Source: Microbulbifer sp. VAAF005
Lineage (GTDB): Bacteria > Pseudomonadota > Gammaproteobacteria > Pseudomonadales > Cellvibrionaceae
NCBI RefSeq assembly: GCF_030012985.1
Contig: NZ_CP120233.1
Location: forward strand, 3,075,501-3,139,500
Direction of reading: 5' to 3'
Length of the DNA stretch: 64,000 bases
A program made the position numbers and the translations under genes. The notes under the pieces are model-generated. The model was not told where the DNA came from and ran no database searches. It saw only the letters and a list, made by a program, of their open reading frames with translations. Below are positions 49,418-57,035 of the stretch, one piece after another. Position 1 is the first letter of the stretch. Each line of letters starts with the position of its first letter.

Positions 49418-50690
49418 ATTCGCAATTGAGTGTATTCTGCTGATGAATAAAAGCGCTCGCTATGTCTAGGGATACTCGACCAAAGTCCCAAAAATCTTTT
49501 GTCTTTCGATTGATATTCACAGCAACAGAAAGCTGATATTCCGGTAATATCATTAACCAACTCTGACTGCCACGACTAACTCCGCCGTGATTGGCCACTT
49601 TTGTTAATCCTACCTCAGGGATTTCTACTTCAGTCACCCGCCAACCCAAGGCATAGTTTTGTTCATTCACTTCACCATTGGCCAATTTTTGTGGCGCCCA
49701 AAATATCTCACGGACTCCTGGGGACAAGTAGTCTGCTTTCAGGAACTGAGCCCCCAGTCTCACCAAGTCACTGGGTGTGGAAATAAAGCCTCCCCCCGGC
49801 AGGCGATGACTTAAATCCACTGGACGCCATTCCCGCAGGCGAAGGGCACTGCCAGACAAGCCATTACTTTTGTAGAAACGAGCAATATTACGTTCTATAT
49901 CACCATTCAGTGGCGATACCTCTGTGCTGTTCATTCCGCTAAGCGTAAATACCTCATCATGCATCACTTCCAGGTAAGGTTTGTCCTCAGCACCAGCCAA
50001 AACGGCTCCCAGAAGAACTGTGCCCAAAGTACTGTAATAAAAATCGGTACCCGGTTCGAAAAGTAATTCACTAGCATCAAAAATTCCAAGAGCCCGATAC
50101 ATATCCTCATAGTGAACATCCAGTGCCAGAGTTTGATACAACCCCAGCCAATCGGAGTTCTTTTTATAATGTGGCAAGCCAGACATATGGGAGGCCAATT
50201 GGCGCGGGGTCATTGACGCCCAATCGGGGTTTGGTAAGGGTTCCAAATAATTTGAGATAGATTTATCCAGATCAATAGCCCCCCTCTGTACCAAACGCGC
50301 CAATGCGGTTCCTGTTAAAGCCTTAGAGGTGCTACCAATACGAAAGCGAGTCTCTGTAGAAACAGGTACTCGCTCTTCTAAATCGGCCCAGCCGGCGGCC
50401 CCTGCCCAAACTACTGCACCACAAGCAGATACTGCCGCAGAAATTGCCGGAGCACCGATTTTCTCACGATGATCTTCAATTGCTTTAAGCGATTGCCCTG
50501 CGGCAAGCTGCAATCCAATATCGGAAAGTTCTTGCGTGGACGGCGCTTTTGTAGGTAGAGCCTGCCACCCCAATGGACTTAACGGCACTGCATTTAGTGA
50601 CCAGGCATAGAATTGATAAACTGGCCAAAACATATAAGTAAAACCACACAGAAGTGTGGCCACGCTCATCAATATGAGCTTACGTCTCAT
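49416..50690 (-). CDS. Beta-lactamase-family serine hydrolase (class C / PBP-like)
   Basis: Membrane-anchored hydrolase of 424 residues with an N-terminal hydrophobic segment (about 5-25) that may be an uncleaved signal. The serine beta-lactamase/transpeptidase-like fold shows the SxxK motif in IGSTSKALTG, a Tyr motif in FYYSTLGTVLLG, and the third motif as NHGGVSRG. Such proteins are often esterases or D-aminopeptidases rather than true beta-lactamases, so resistance should not be inferred. It stands alone, convergent with the protease gene. Confidence 0.88.
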   Translation of the reverse strand: MRRKLILMSVATLLCGFTYMFWPVYQFYAWSLNAVPLSPLGWQALPTKAPSTQELSDIGLQLAAGQSLKAIEDHREKIGAPAISAAVSACGAVVWAGAAGWADLEERVPVSTETRFRIGSTSKALTGTALARLVQRGAIDLDKSISNYLEPLPNPDWASMTPRQLASHMSGLPHYKKNSDWLGLYQTLALDVHYEDMYRALGIFDASELLFEPGTDFYYSTLGTVLLGAVLAGAEDKPYLEVMHDEVFTLSGMNSTEVSPLNGDIERNIARFYKSNGLSGSALRLREWRPVDLSHRLPGGGFISTPSDLVRLGAQFLKADYLSPGVREIFWAPQKLANGEVNEQNYALGWRVTEVEIPEVGLTKVANHGGVSRGSQSWLMILPEYQLSVAVNINRKTKDFWDFGRVSLDIASAFIHQQNTLNCE

Positions 50691-51116
50691 ACCCCCTCCG
50701 AATTAAGCTTTAGGTCTGTTGCCCGATTTAAAAGCAAGCTTGACACAATTAAAAGTGTCGCAGGAGACACATTTACGACCAATTCCGACACGATTTTAGG
50801 TCGGCCCTAGGTCTCAAATTTTATTCTATTCCCATGCTTCCTATGCGGTGAACAATATCGAAATTTATTTTTAGATTTTTCCATAAAGAAGTATTTCATT
50901 GGCAAACTAATAAACTCTAGCGCCATTAGGGTATTCATAGGTTTACCTCCAACTCAGTAAATTTTCTCTAAAGTTGAAAACTAACCTTCAATAAACAATT
51001 ATTAAAAATTCCGTTTGGGAGAGATTTAAAGAATCATTTACTTTTTAACTAGGCTAAATATAAATCTCCCAAATTAAATATTAACAATTGGCTGCAAGTA
51101 ATTAATAATTATATTT
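50691..51116. other. AT-rich noncoding region upstream of the serine hydrolase
   Basis: A 426-bp spacer. Close to the hydrolase start (about 50740-50800) the pentamer GACAC/GTGTC recurs four times in about 55 bp, including GTGTC-GCAGGA-GACAC, plus an inverted CGACC/GGTCG pair; these could be operator half-sites. The rest (50850-51116) is strongly AT-rich and contains no gene I can support. Confidence 0.35.
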
Positions 51117-52112
51117 TTAGTGAAAACGCTTTCGATATTCACTCGGCAAAATACCCTTATGCTTTTTAAAGGCTCTTCTCAATTGCTCTTGGGATTGAAA
51201 ACCACATAGTTTTGCGACCTTCTCCTGAGATTGATTTTGCTCAGAAAACAACTGACATGCTCTTTCCACTCTTATCTGTTCAAGAAAGCGGGCGGGTGTC
51301 ACACCAAGTTCACGTACAAAAGTACGAGCAAAATTTCGCGGACTCATTGCCGCCTCTTGAGCCAGCCTTTCTACAGTGATTAGTTGCTCTATATTTTGGT
51401 ACATCCACTCAATTAAAGCCGCAAAACGATCGCTATTTATCTGATTCTCCAAACGAACACTGAACTGCTGCTGCCCACCATCCCGTTTTAGATACAGTAC
51501 AAGGATACGCGCTAGATTAAGCGCCAAGCCCCGCCCATGATCTTCTTCAATCATGGACAGAGCCAGATCTATTCCTGCTGTGATACCTGCAGAGGTGTAG
51601 ACATTACCATCGCGTACAAAAATCGCATCTGGATCAACTTCAATTTCAGGAAATGTTTGCAGTGTCGGCACATCCGCCCAGTGTGTTGTAGCCCGCCGGC
51701 CATTAAGGACACCAGCTCTGGCAAGTATTAGGGCTCCGCTGCATATCGACCCAATTCGAGCCACTTTTGCCTGCTGTCCGGCCAACCATTTAAGAAATGT
51801 GCTATTCGAGCAAGCCTCTAGGCAAGACTCTGGAGGCAAACCACTAACTAGCAGTGTGTGGATATCTTTGACATCTTCAAAGGCCTGGTCAATGTAGAGT
51901 TTGATACCAGTTGATGTTTTAACTGGGCCCGAATCTAGCCCCACAAGCTGGATTTCATAATAGTCATTGGTAAAGCGCCCTTGTGAGCGAAGCTGATCAT
52001 TCGCTAGAGCAAAGACCTCCAAGGGGCCAGTGATATCCAAGCTGGTTGCCCCTGGGCAGACCACCATGGCGACCTTTCTAACTTCACTTTTTGTTTGTTG
52101 GCGCTTATTCAT
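51117..52112 (-). CDS. GlxA-type transcriptional regulator (DJ-1/PfpI plus AraC domains)
   Basis: Regulator of 331 residues. The N-terminal DJ-1/PfpI-like domain (about 12-185) includes the TSLDITGPLEVFALAN start and the nucleophile-elbow region RIGSICSGALILARAG; in regulators this is a ligand sensor rather than an enzyme. The C-terminal AraC domain (about 230-330) has the two helix-turn-helix motifs (LAQEAAMSPRNFARTF and KVAKLCGFQSQEQLRRAFKKH). Targets are unknown. It diverges from rlmI across 366 bp. Confidence 0.93.
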   Translation of the reverse strand: MNKRQQTKSEVRKVAMVVCPGATSLDITGPLEVFALANDQLRSQGRFTNDYYEIQLVGLDSGPVKTSTGIKLYIDQAFEDVKDIHTLLVSGLPPESCLEACSNSTFLKWLAGQQAKVARIGSICSGALILARAGVLNGRRATTHWADVPTLQTFPEIEVDPDAIFVRDGNVYTSAGITAGIDLALSMIEEDHGRGLALNLARILVLYLKRDGGQQQFSVRLENQINSDRFAALIEWMYQNIEQLITVERLAQEAAMSPRNFARTFVRELGVTPARFLEQIRVERACQLFSEQNQSQEKVAKLCGFQSQEQLRRAFKKHKGILPSEYRKRFH

Positions 52113-52478
52113 CTCGGCAGTTTTCCACAGTGTTTGGGTGACAAGAATGACGTATTGGCGCTAAATTCTGCCATTTTCAGTCACTTTAGACACCCTTCAC
52201 AGAAACTTTGAGGGCACTTCTCCTGACTGTAGGCGTTTTAAGCTTCAAGAGTTTGTGTGTATTTCATTGATATTCGCCCTCAGTATCAAGCGATGATCTA
52301 TGCAGATAGGCTGTTCTATTTCTGAGCATGATAAATCCTTCATTTTCATTTGCTTGCACAAATTCTTTACCAAAGCCCAGTGATAGACACCTCCTAGGTA
52401 CTGGAATCCAGACTTGACCTTCACCTTGGAGTCCGCACAATTGGCCCCAATTTTGTACCCATTGACGGAGATTCCCTT
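52113..52478. other. Noncoding divergent region between GlxA-type regulator and rlmI
   Basis: A 366-bp spacer that should contain both promoters. I see no gene, no strong hairpin and no recognised RNA element. Confidence 0.3.
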
Positions 52479-53654
52479 TTGGTGGAGTTGATTCTAAACC
52501 GAGGCGCAGAACGTCGACTCAAGCGCGGCCACTTGTGGATTTACAGTAATGAGGTGGATACCAAGCGCTCCCCACTGAAGGGAATTGATGCGGGTAGCCA
52601 GTGCCAAATCCACGATAGCCAAGGCAAGTTACTTGGCACTGCTTTTGTAAATCCGAGCCAGCTAATTTGTGGCCGAATAGTCAGCCGAACTATTGATTTT
52701 TCCAAGGATACTGTTTGTGAGCGCATACAAACTGCTTTTGAGCAACGCCAACGGTACTTTTCCCATCCCAGCTACCGGATGGTATACGGTGACTCTGACT
52801 GGCTTCCGGGCTTGGTAGTGGACAGGTTTGGGGATTATTTAGTAGTCCAGGTCAGCAATTGGGGAATGGAGCGCTACCAACAAACGATTGTGGATAAGTT
52901 GGTCGAGATGGTTAACCCCAAAGGCATCCTGCTGCGCAATGACCATCAGGGTCGCGCAGTTGAAGATATGCCGCTGGTACACACTGCGGCCTTTGGAGAT
53001 GTACCCGAGATGGTCCCGTTCGAGGAGAACAGCGTTCCACTTCTGGCCCCGGTACACCAGGGGCAGAAAACCGGTTGGTTTTACGACCACCGGGAAAACC
53101 GCAGGCTATTGAATCGCTGGGTCAACGGCAAAAGAGTATTAGATCTGTTTTCCTACGCAGGCGGTTGGGGTATTCAGGCACTGGCCAATGGTGCGGCAGA
53201 GGTAGTGTGCGTAGACGCCTCACAGCAGGCCTTGGACTGGTGTTTGCTCAATGCGGATCACAATGGATTCGCCGACAAGCTCAAAACCATCCAGGGTAGG
53301 GCACTGGATGTCCTCAAAGGGTTGGTCGCAGAGGGGGAGAGGTTTGATGCGATTGTGCTCGACCCACCGGCTTTTATTAAGCGGAGGAAAGATCATAAAG
53401 CCGGCTTGGCGGCCTATCGCCATATCAATGAACTCGCAATGCGTTTGTTGGCGAAGGATGGGCTGTTAGTAAGCGCTTCCTGCTCTATGCATCTGCAATC
53501 CGATGAGCTTCTCGACTGTGTGCGTGGCGCCGCGCACCGATTGGGGCGCAAGGCGTCAATTCTGGCCAGTGGTGGCCAGGGCGCAGACCACCCAGTCCAC
53601 CCAGCAATCCCTGAGACCAATTACTTAAAGGCGCATTTCGTCCATCTGGGCTAG
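52479..53654 (+). CDS. rlmI: 23S rRNA m5C1962 methyltransferase RlmI-like
   Basis: SAM-dependent rRNA methyltransferase of 391 residues. An N-terminal PUA domain (about 1-75, KRGHLWIYSNEV) leads into a linker (VYGDSDWLPGLVVDRFGDYL) and the methyltransferase domain with KTGWFYDHRENRR, VLDLFSYAGGWGIQA, the catalytic loop VLDPPAF and SCSMHL. The start is TTG 52479, with ACGGAG eight bases ahead; GTG 52482 is the alternative. The family assignment is firm, and the exact target is by analogy with E. coli RlmI. Confidence 0.9.
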   Translation: MVELILNRGAERRLKRGHLWIYSNEVDTKRSPLKGIDAGSQCQIHDSQGKLLGTAFVNPSQLICGRIVSRTIDFSKDTVCERIQTAFEQRQRYFSHPSYRMVYGDSDWLPGLVVDRFGDYLVVQVSNWGMERYQQTIVDKLVEMVNPKGILLRNDHQGRAVEDMPLVHTAAFGDVPEMVPFEENSVPLLAPVHQGQKTGWFYDHRENRRLLNRWVNGKRVLDLFSYAGGWGIQALANGAAEVVCVDASQQALDWCLLNADHNGFADKLKTIQGRALDVLKGLVAEGERFDAIVLDPPAFIKRRKDHKAGLAAYRHINELAMRLLAKDGLLVSASCSMHLQSDELLDCVRGAAHRLGRKASILASGGQGADHPVHPAIPETNYLKAHFVHLG

Positions 53655-53813
53655 TCCCACCTTCAATTCATGCTATCCCCGGCGGACTGTATCCACAGCT
53701 CAGTCCGCTCTTCCTTCAAATTGATGTAAGTACTCACTTCTTACAATGGGTTTTTTGGGATGTGGCGCCCTTTTTGACTAGGATTTGCCCAATTGTTCAG
53801 GATGGTGCTTGTT

Positions 53814-54257
53814 ATGCTTCGAGCCGTAAAAGACACAGATCTGGATCGACTTGAGCAGCTCTGGTTGCACTCTGCGGCTCACTCCCACCCCTCTCTTCCA
53901 CGTCAATTTTGGCTGGACCGCAGCCACCAATTCCGCCTGGACCACCAGGGCTCCAAACGCTGTATCGTGTTTACTGATCGACACGCAGCTGTGGCTGAAG
54001 CATTTATTACTATTACCAAGAATTATCGACTGGCTTACCTGTGCGTCAGCCCGCTATTTTCAAACTGCGGCATAGGTGCTCAATTGATATCAAAAGCGAG
54101 TCGGGGGCTCCCTAGGCTCCAGGCTGAACTCCTCAGAGAGAACCTACGCACACGTTACTTTCTCCAAAAGCATGGGTTTGTCGAAAGTGACCGCCACTAT
54201 GAGGCCGAATACGGTCAACATATACTCGTGATGTCACATGACGCAGCTTTCACTTAG
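53814..54257 (+). CDS. GNAT-family N-acetyltransferase
   Basis: Acetyltransferase of 147 residues. The family start LRAVKDTDLDRLEQLW argues for ATG 53814 over upstream options at 53793 or 53802. The acetyl-CoA motif is LAYLCVSPLFSNCGIGAQLI, followed by NLRTRYFLQKHGFVESD. The substrate is unknown. It stands between rlmI and the CysH-like gene with spacers on each side. Confidence 0.82.
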   Translation: MLRAVKDTDLDRLEQLWLHSAAHSHPSLPRQFWLDRSHQFRLDHQGSKRCIVFTDRHAAVAEAFITITKNYRLAYLCVSPLFSNCGIGAQLISKASRGLPRLQAELLRENLRTRYFLQKHGFVESDRHYEAEYGQHILVMSHDAAFT

Positions 54258-54385
54258 CACATCGAAGGTGAGAAAGCCGCTACTTATAACTTTAACTTCT
54301 TGAATCACTTCTTTTTATTGTTTCTACGCGACTCTTGAACCGGGTAGCATGCCTCCATCATAATTTTCCTGAGCGCTGAATTTTT

Positions 54386-55066
54386 ATGGGACGCAACGCT
54401 TCCAGCCAAACTTTACAGCCTATTCCAGAACGCACCTTCCATCACGATGCGGATCTGGGGTCCATGAACCTTCGTTTCGCTGGCGCCAAGCCAAGCGAAA
54501 TTATGCAGTTCACCATGGAACACGCTCAGAACCCGGTGGTTTTTACTAATTTCCGCCCATTGGCGATAGCCTTTCTCCACTTGGTTACGCGCGCCAAACC
54601 GGATATCCCGGTAATTTGGGTGGATCATGGATATAACACCCCGGAAACCTATCGCCATATTGAAAACGTGGTCAAATCTCTCGATTTGAACCTGCGCACC
54701 TACTCACCGAAGATGTCCGCGGCCCACTACAACGCTGTGTACGGGGGAATCCCGCAGCTGGACACCCCAGAGCATGACTTCTTCTCCAGGACCGTTAAAT
54801 TGGAGCCGTTTAACCGCGCTATGCAGGAATTACAGCCGGATGTATGGCTAAACGGTATCCGCCACGATCAGAATTCGCACCGCAAAAACCTGGATATTTT
54901 CACCCAGGGCAACCACGGTACTATTCGAGTGGCACCGATGTTCCACCTGAAGGAAATCGATGTGGAAGAGTATGTTTATGAGAATGACCTCCCCGATAAC
55001 GATATTTACTTTGATCCAACTAAAGGTGAGGAGCACCGGGAGTGCGGATTGCTGTTGGAAAAATAG
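54386..55066 (+). CDS. CysH-like (PAPS reductase family) protein with altered nucleotide loop
   Basis: Protein of 226 residues clearly related to phosphoadenylyl-sulfate reductase: KPDIPVIWVDHGYNTPETYR, LNGIRHDQNSHRKNLD and the C-terminal catalytic-type Cys220 in RECGLL match CysH segments. Cys220 is the only Cys, so it lacks the Fe-S Cys pairs of APS reductases. The PP-loop region, SSSFG in E. coli CysH, reads FTNFRPLAIAF here, and the final His of ECGLH is Leu. It could be a divergent PAPS reductase or a relative with another role. A terminator follows. Confidence 0.75.
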   Translation: MGRNASSQTLQPIPERTFHHDADLGSMNLRFAGAKPSEIMQFTMEHAQNPVVFTNFRPLAIAFLHLVTRAKPDIPVIWVDHGYNTPETYRHIENVVKSLDLNLRTYSPKMSAAHYNAVYGGIPQLDTPEHDFFSRTVKLEPFNRAMQELQPDVWLNGIRHDQNSHRKNLDIFTQGNHGTIRVAPMFHLKEIDVEEYVYENDLPDNDIYFDPTKGEEHRECGLLLEK

Positions 55067-55189
55067 AGTGGAATACTCGGCGAGGACTAGCGTACTTCGC
55101 CTATCTCTTTAACAAGACCTTCTATCCCAGCCGTTTATAAAGTAATTACTTTTTACGTATTTACCGAATAATAAAATCTATTACAAAAG

Positions 55190-55215
55190 GCGAGTCTCGA
55201 CTCGCTGTATTTTTT
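55190..55215 (+). terminator. Rho-independent terminator after the CysH-like gene
   Basis: Stem GCGAGT / ACTCGC with a CTCG loop, followed by TGTATTTTTT. Confidence 0.8.
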
Positions 55216-55219
55216 CAAA

Positions 55220-55265
55220 AAGGAGACTCTTCTATTTACTTCCGCGTAAATCCAGAAGAGTCCTT
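55220..55265 (-). terminator. Long hairpin terminator of the SRPBCC gene
   Basis: Extended stem: outer arms AAGGA(GA)CTCTTCT / AGAAGAGTCCTT with a two-base bulge, and an inner stem ATTTAC / GTAAAT. On the minus strand it is followed by a T run, so it ends the SRPBCC transcript. Confidence 0.75.
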
Positions 55266-55287
55266 AAATTACTTATCATGCGATAGG

Positions 55288-55794
55288 CTAGGCAACTGCC
55301 CCTTTTGCAAGATGACCTCCTTTTTCCATGTAAATTTTCAGGTCCTTCAGCATTTGCTCAAATTGAGAGCCAGTCATCTTCTTCACCACAGGACTCAACA
55401 CGCCTCCTAAAGCATTTAACTCCATATTTGCAGTGAAATTCACTGTTGTGCCTCCACCAACAGAGGGGCTTAATTTAAATTGAGATAAACTCTTTTTAAC
55501 GGGGAATCCCGGTGGCGTATTTTTGGTTTCAACCGAGACATCCAGTTCATAGTTTTTCTCATCAAACCTTGTAATAGTTTCATCTGCGACAAGACCCGAC
55601 GGTCCCTTATTTGTCAGCACACAAACCCGGCCTTCTACACTCGCATTTTCAACAGGTTTTCCCTCCTTAGCGAAGGAGTGAGGGATTAACGTCATCCACT
55701 CGTAAGCTGTATCAAAATCAACGGCGAGGACTTTCCAGACCTCATCAATTGGGCGGTTAATTGCGATTTCTCGGTTTACTTGGGCTTCTTTCAT
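55288..55794 (-). CDS. SRPBCC (START-like) family protein
   Basis: Protein of 168 residues with the polyketide-cyclase/START-like pattern: N-terminal EVNREIAINRPIDEVWKVL-type strand and helix, central beta strands (RVCVLTNKGPSG; GGTTVNFTANMELN) and a long C-terminal helix (KKMTGSQFEQMLKDLKIYME). The fold forms a hydrophobic pocket for lipids or other ligands; the ligand is unknown. It has no signal peptide. It is divergent from a LysR gene that probably controls it. Confidence 0.82.
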   Translation of the reverse strand: MKEAQVNREIAINRPIDEVWKVLAVDFDTAYEWMTLIPHSFAKEGKPVENASVEGRVCVLTNKGPSGLVADETITRFDEKNYELDVSVETKNTPPGFPVKKSLSQFKLSPSVGGGTTVNFTANMELNALGGVLSPVVKKMTGSQFEQMLKDLKIYMEKGGHLAKGAVA

Positions 55795-55857
55795 CTCTGA
55801 TCTCCTGGGTTTCTCTACGGAGTGCTATTGACGGGAGACAGATTAACTGGACACTAT

Positions 55858-55896
55858 ATGCAACGGAATACAGCAAAATAGGACAGTGTGTTGCAT
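55858..55896. promoter_or_regulatory. Candidate LysR operator between SRPBCC and LysR genes
   Basis: Inverted repeat ATGCAAC ... GTTGCAT, perfect over 7 bp with centres 32 bp apart (about three helical turns). The right arm overlaps the LysR start, which suits autorepression. Inference from symmetry and place only. Confidence 0.4.
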
Positions 55897-56784
55897 AAAG
55901 AGTCCATAGATTGGGGAGATATCCAGTTCTTTATCGCAGTAGCCAGGAGTAAGAGCGCTCGCAGCGTTGCTGACGACTTTAAAGTCAGCCACTCCACAGT
56001 CTCTCGCCGTATTGATGCCCTGGAGGAAAAGCTCCAGGCCAAGCTGTTTTATCGCAGCTCCAAAGGCTATCAGCTGACGGAGGATGGTAAAGCGATGCTG
56101 GACTACGCCCAATCGGCAGAGCAGTATCTAAATGCCGCGCAGAAGCATTTACAGGGCGGGAGTAACCAGCTCTCCGGGGAAGTTCGTATCACTATGCCGG
56201 ATGTAGTCGCATCGCACTTAATTATCCCCTACCTAAATGACTTCTCACGTACGTATCCAGAGATCAACGTACAGCTACTGGTTACTAGCCACGTTCTCGA
56301 TTTGGAAAGTCACCAAGCCGACATAGCACTTCGTATTCTCCCCAAAGGCGACGTCGATGTTTCGGATCGACTTGTTGCTCGCAAGCTCGCCGACCTACCC
56401 AGTTGCTGTTACGGTTCTCCGAGGTATATCGAGAAATCTGTACCTGACGATGGCCACTGGCTCGGCTGGAGTGGCGATGACGCCACATTGAATTGGGCCA
56501 AAGACACGCCCTATCCACAGATGCCTTATCAGCACCAGATTAATCACGGTTTGATACAGCTAGAGGCAGTTAAGAGTGGACTGGGGCTGGCCAGGCTGCC
56601 CTGCTTTCTTGCAGATGGTGCTGAAGGAGTCGTTCGGGTCCCTGGGGCAGCTCCATCCAGCCTGCATGAACTGTGGCTAGTCTCCAACCCAGAGCACCGC
56701 AATGTTATGCGTTTTAAGGTTTTTAGGGAGTTTATCGTGAAGTTGTTTAGCCGCCTGAATGATAAGTTAATAGGCAAGGCTTAA
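55888..56784 (+). CDS. LysR-family transcriptional regulator
   Basis: Regulator of 298 residues. Winged helix-turn-helix: IDWGDIQFFIAVARSKS, then DDFKVSHSTVSRRIDALEEKL and LFYRSSKGYQLTEDG. The effector-binding domain follows from about 90. The start is GTG 55888, or possibly the TTG one codon later, and overlaps an inverted repeat. Divergent from the SRPBCC gene 93 bp away, the classic arrangement for a regulator and its target. Confidence 0.9.
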   Translation: MLHKESIDWGDIQFFIAVARSKSARSVADDFKVSHSTVSRRIDALEEKLQAKLFYRSSKGYQLTEDGKAMLDYAQSAEQYLNAAQKHLQGGSNQLSGEVRITMPDVVASHLIIPYLNDFSRTYPEINVQLLVTSHVLDLESHQADIALRILPKGDVDVSDRLVARKLADLPSCCYGSPRYIEKSVPDDGHWLGWSGDDATLNWAKDTPYPQMPYQHQINHGLIQLEAVKSGLGLARLPCFLADGAEGVVRVPGAAPSSLHELWLVSNPEHRNVMRFKVFREFIVKLFSRLNDKLIGKA

Positions 56785-56974
56785 CTGCATCGACTGATAT
56801 TTTTCTAAAAGTGATGGGATGTATTGTGGCTTTAGTGATAACTCAATACTGATTTACACGCTTTTTGGCCATAATTTTTGCCGACCAATACCCAATTTTC
56901 TGGGAGCTGATTGTCAGAGTGGATACTTGGTAATGGGGTAATCGGCTCATCCACTCTCATCACCAAGCTTAATA

Positions 56975-56983
56975 TTGTCGCAA
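56975..56983 (+). repeat. Related core TTGTCGCAA in the spacer between the LysR gene and the lipoprotein gene
   Basis: Shares the 9-bp core of the intergenic 11-mer but has TAT rather than ATT ahead of it. The 251-bp spacer (56785-57035) contains no gene I can support. Confidence 0.35.
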
Positions 56984-57035
56984 AGCAAGCTCTATTACAG
57001 CCTACTTTGCGCCTTACCTAACGCCCACTGGATAA

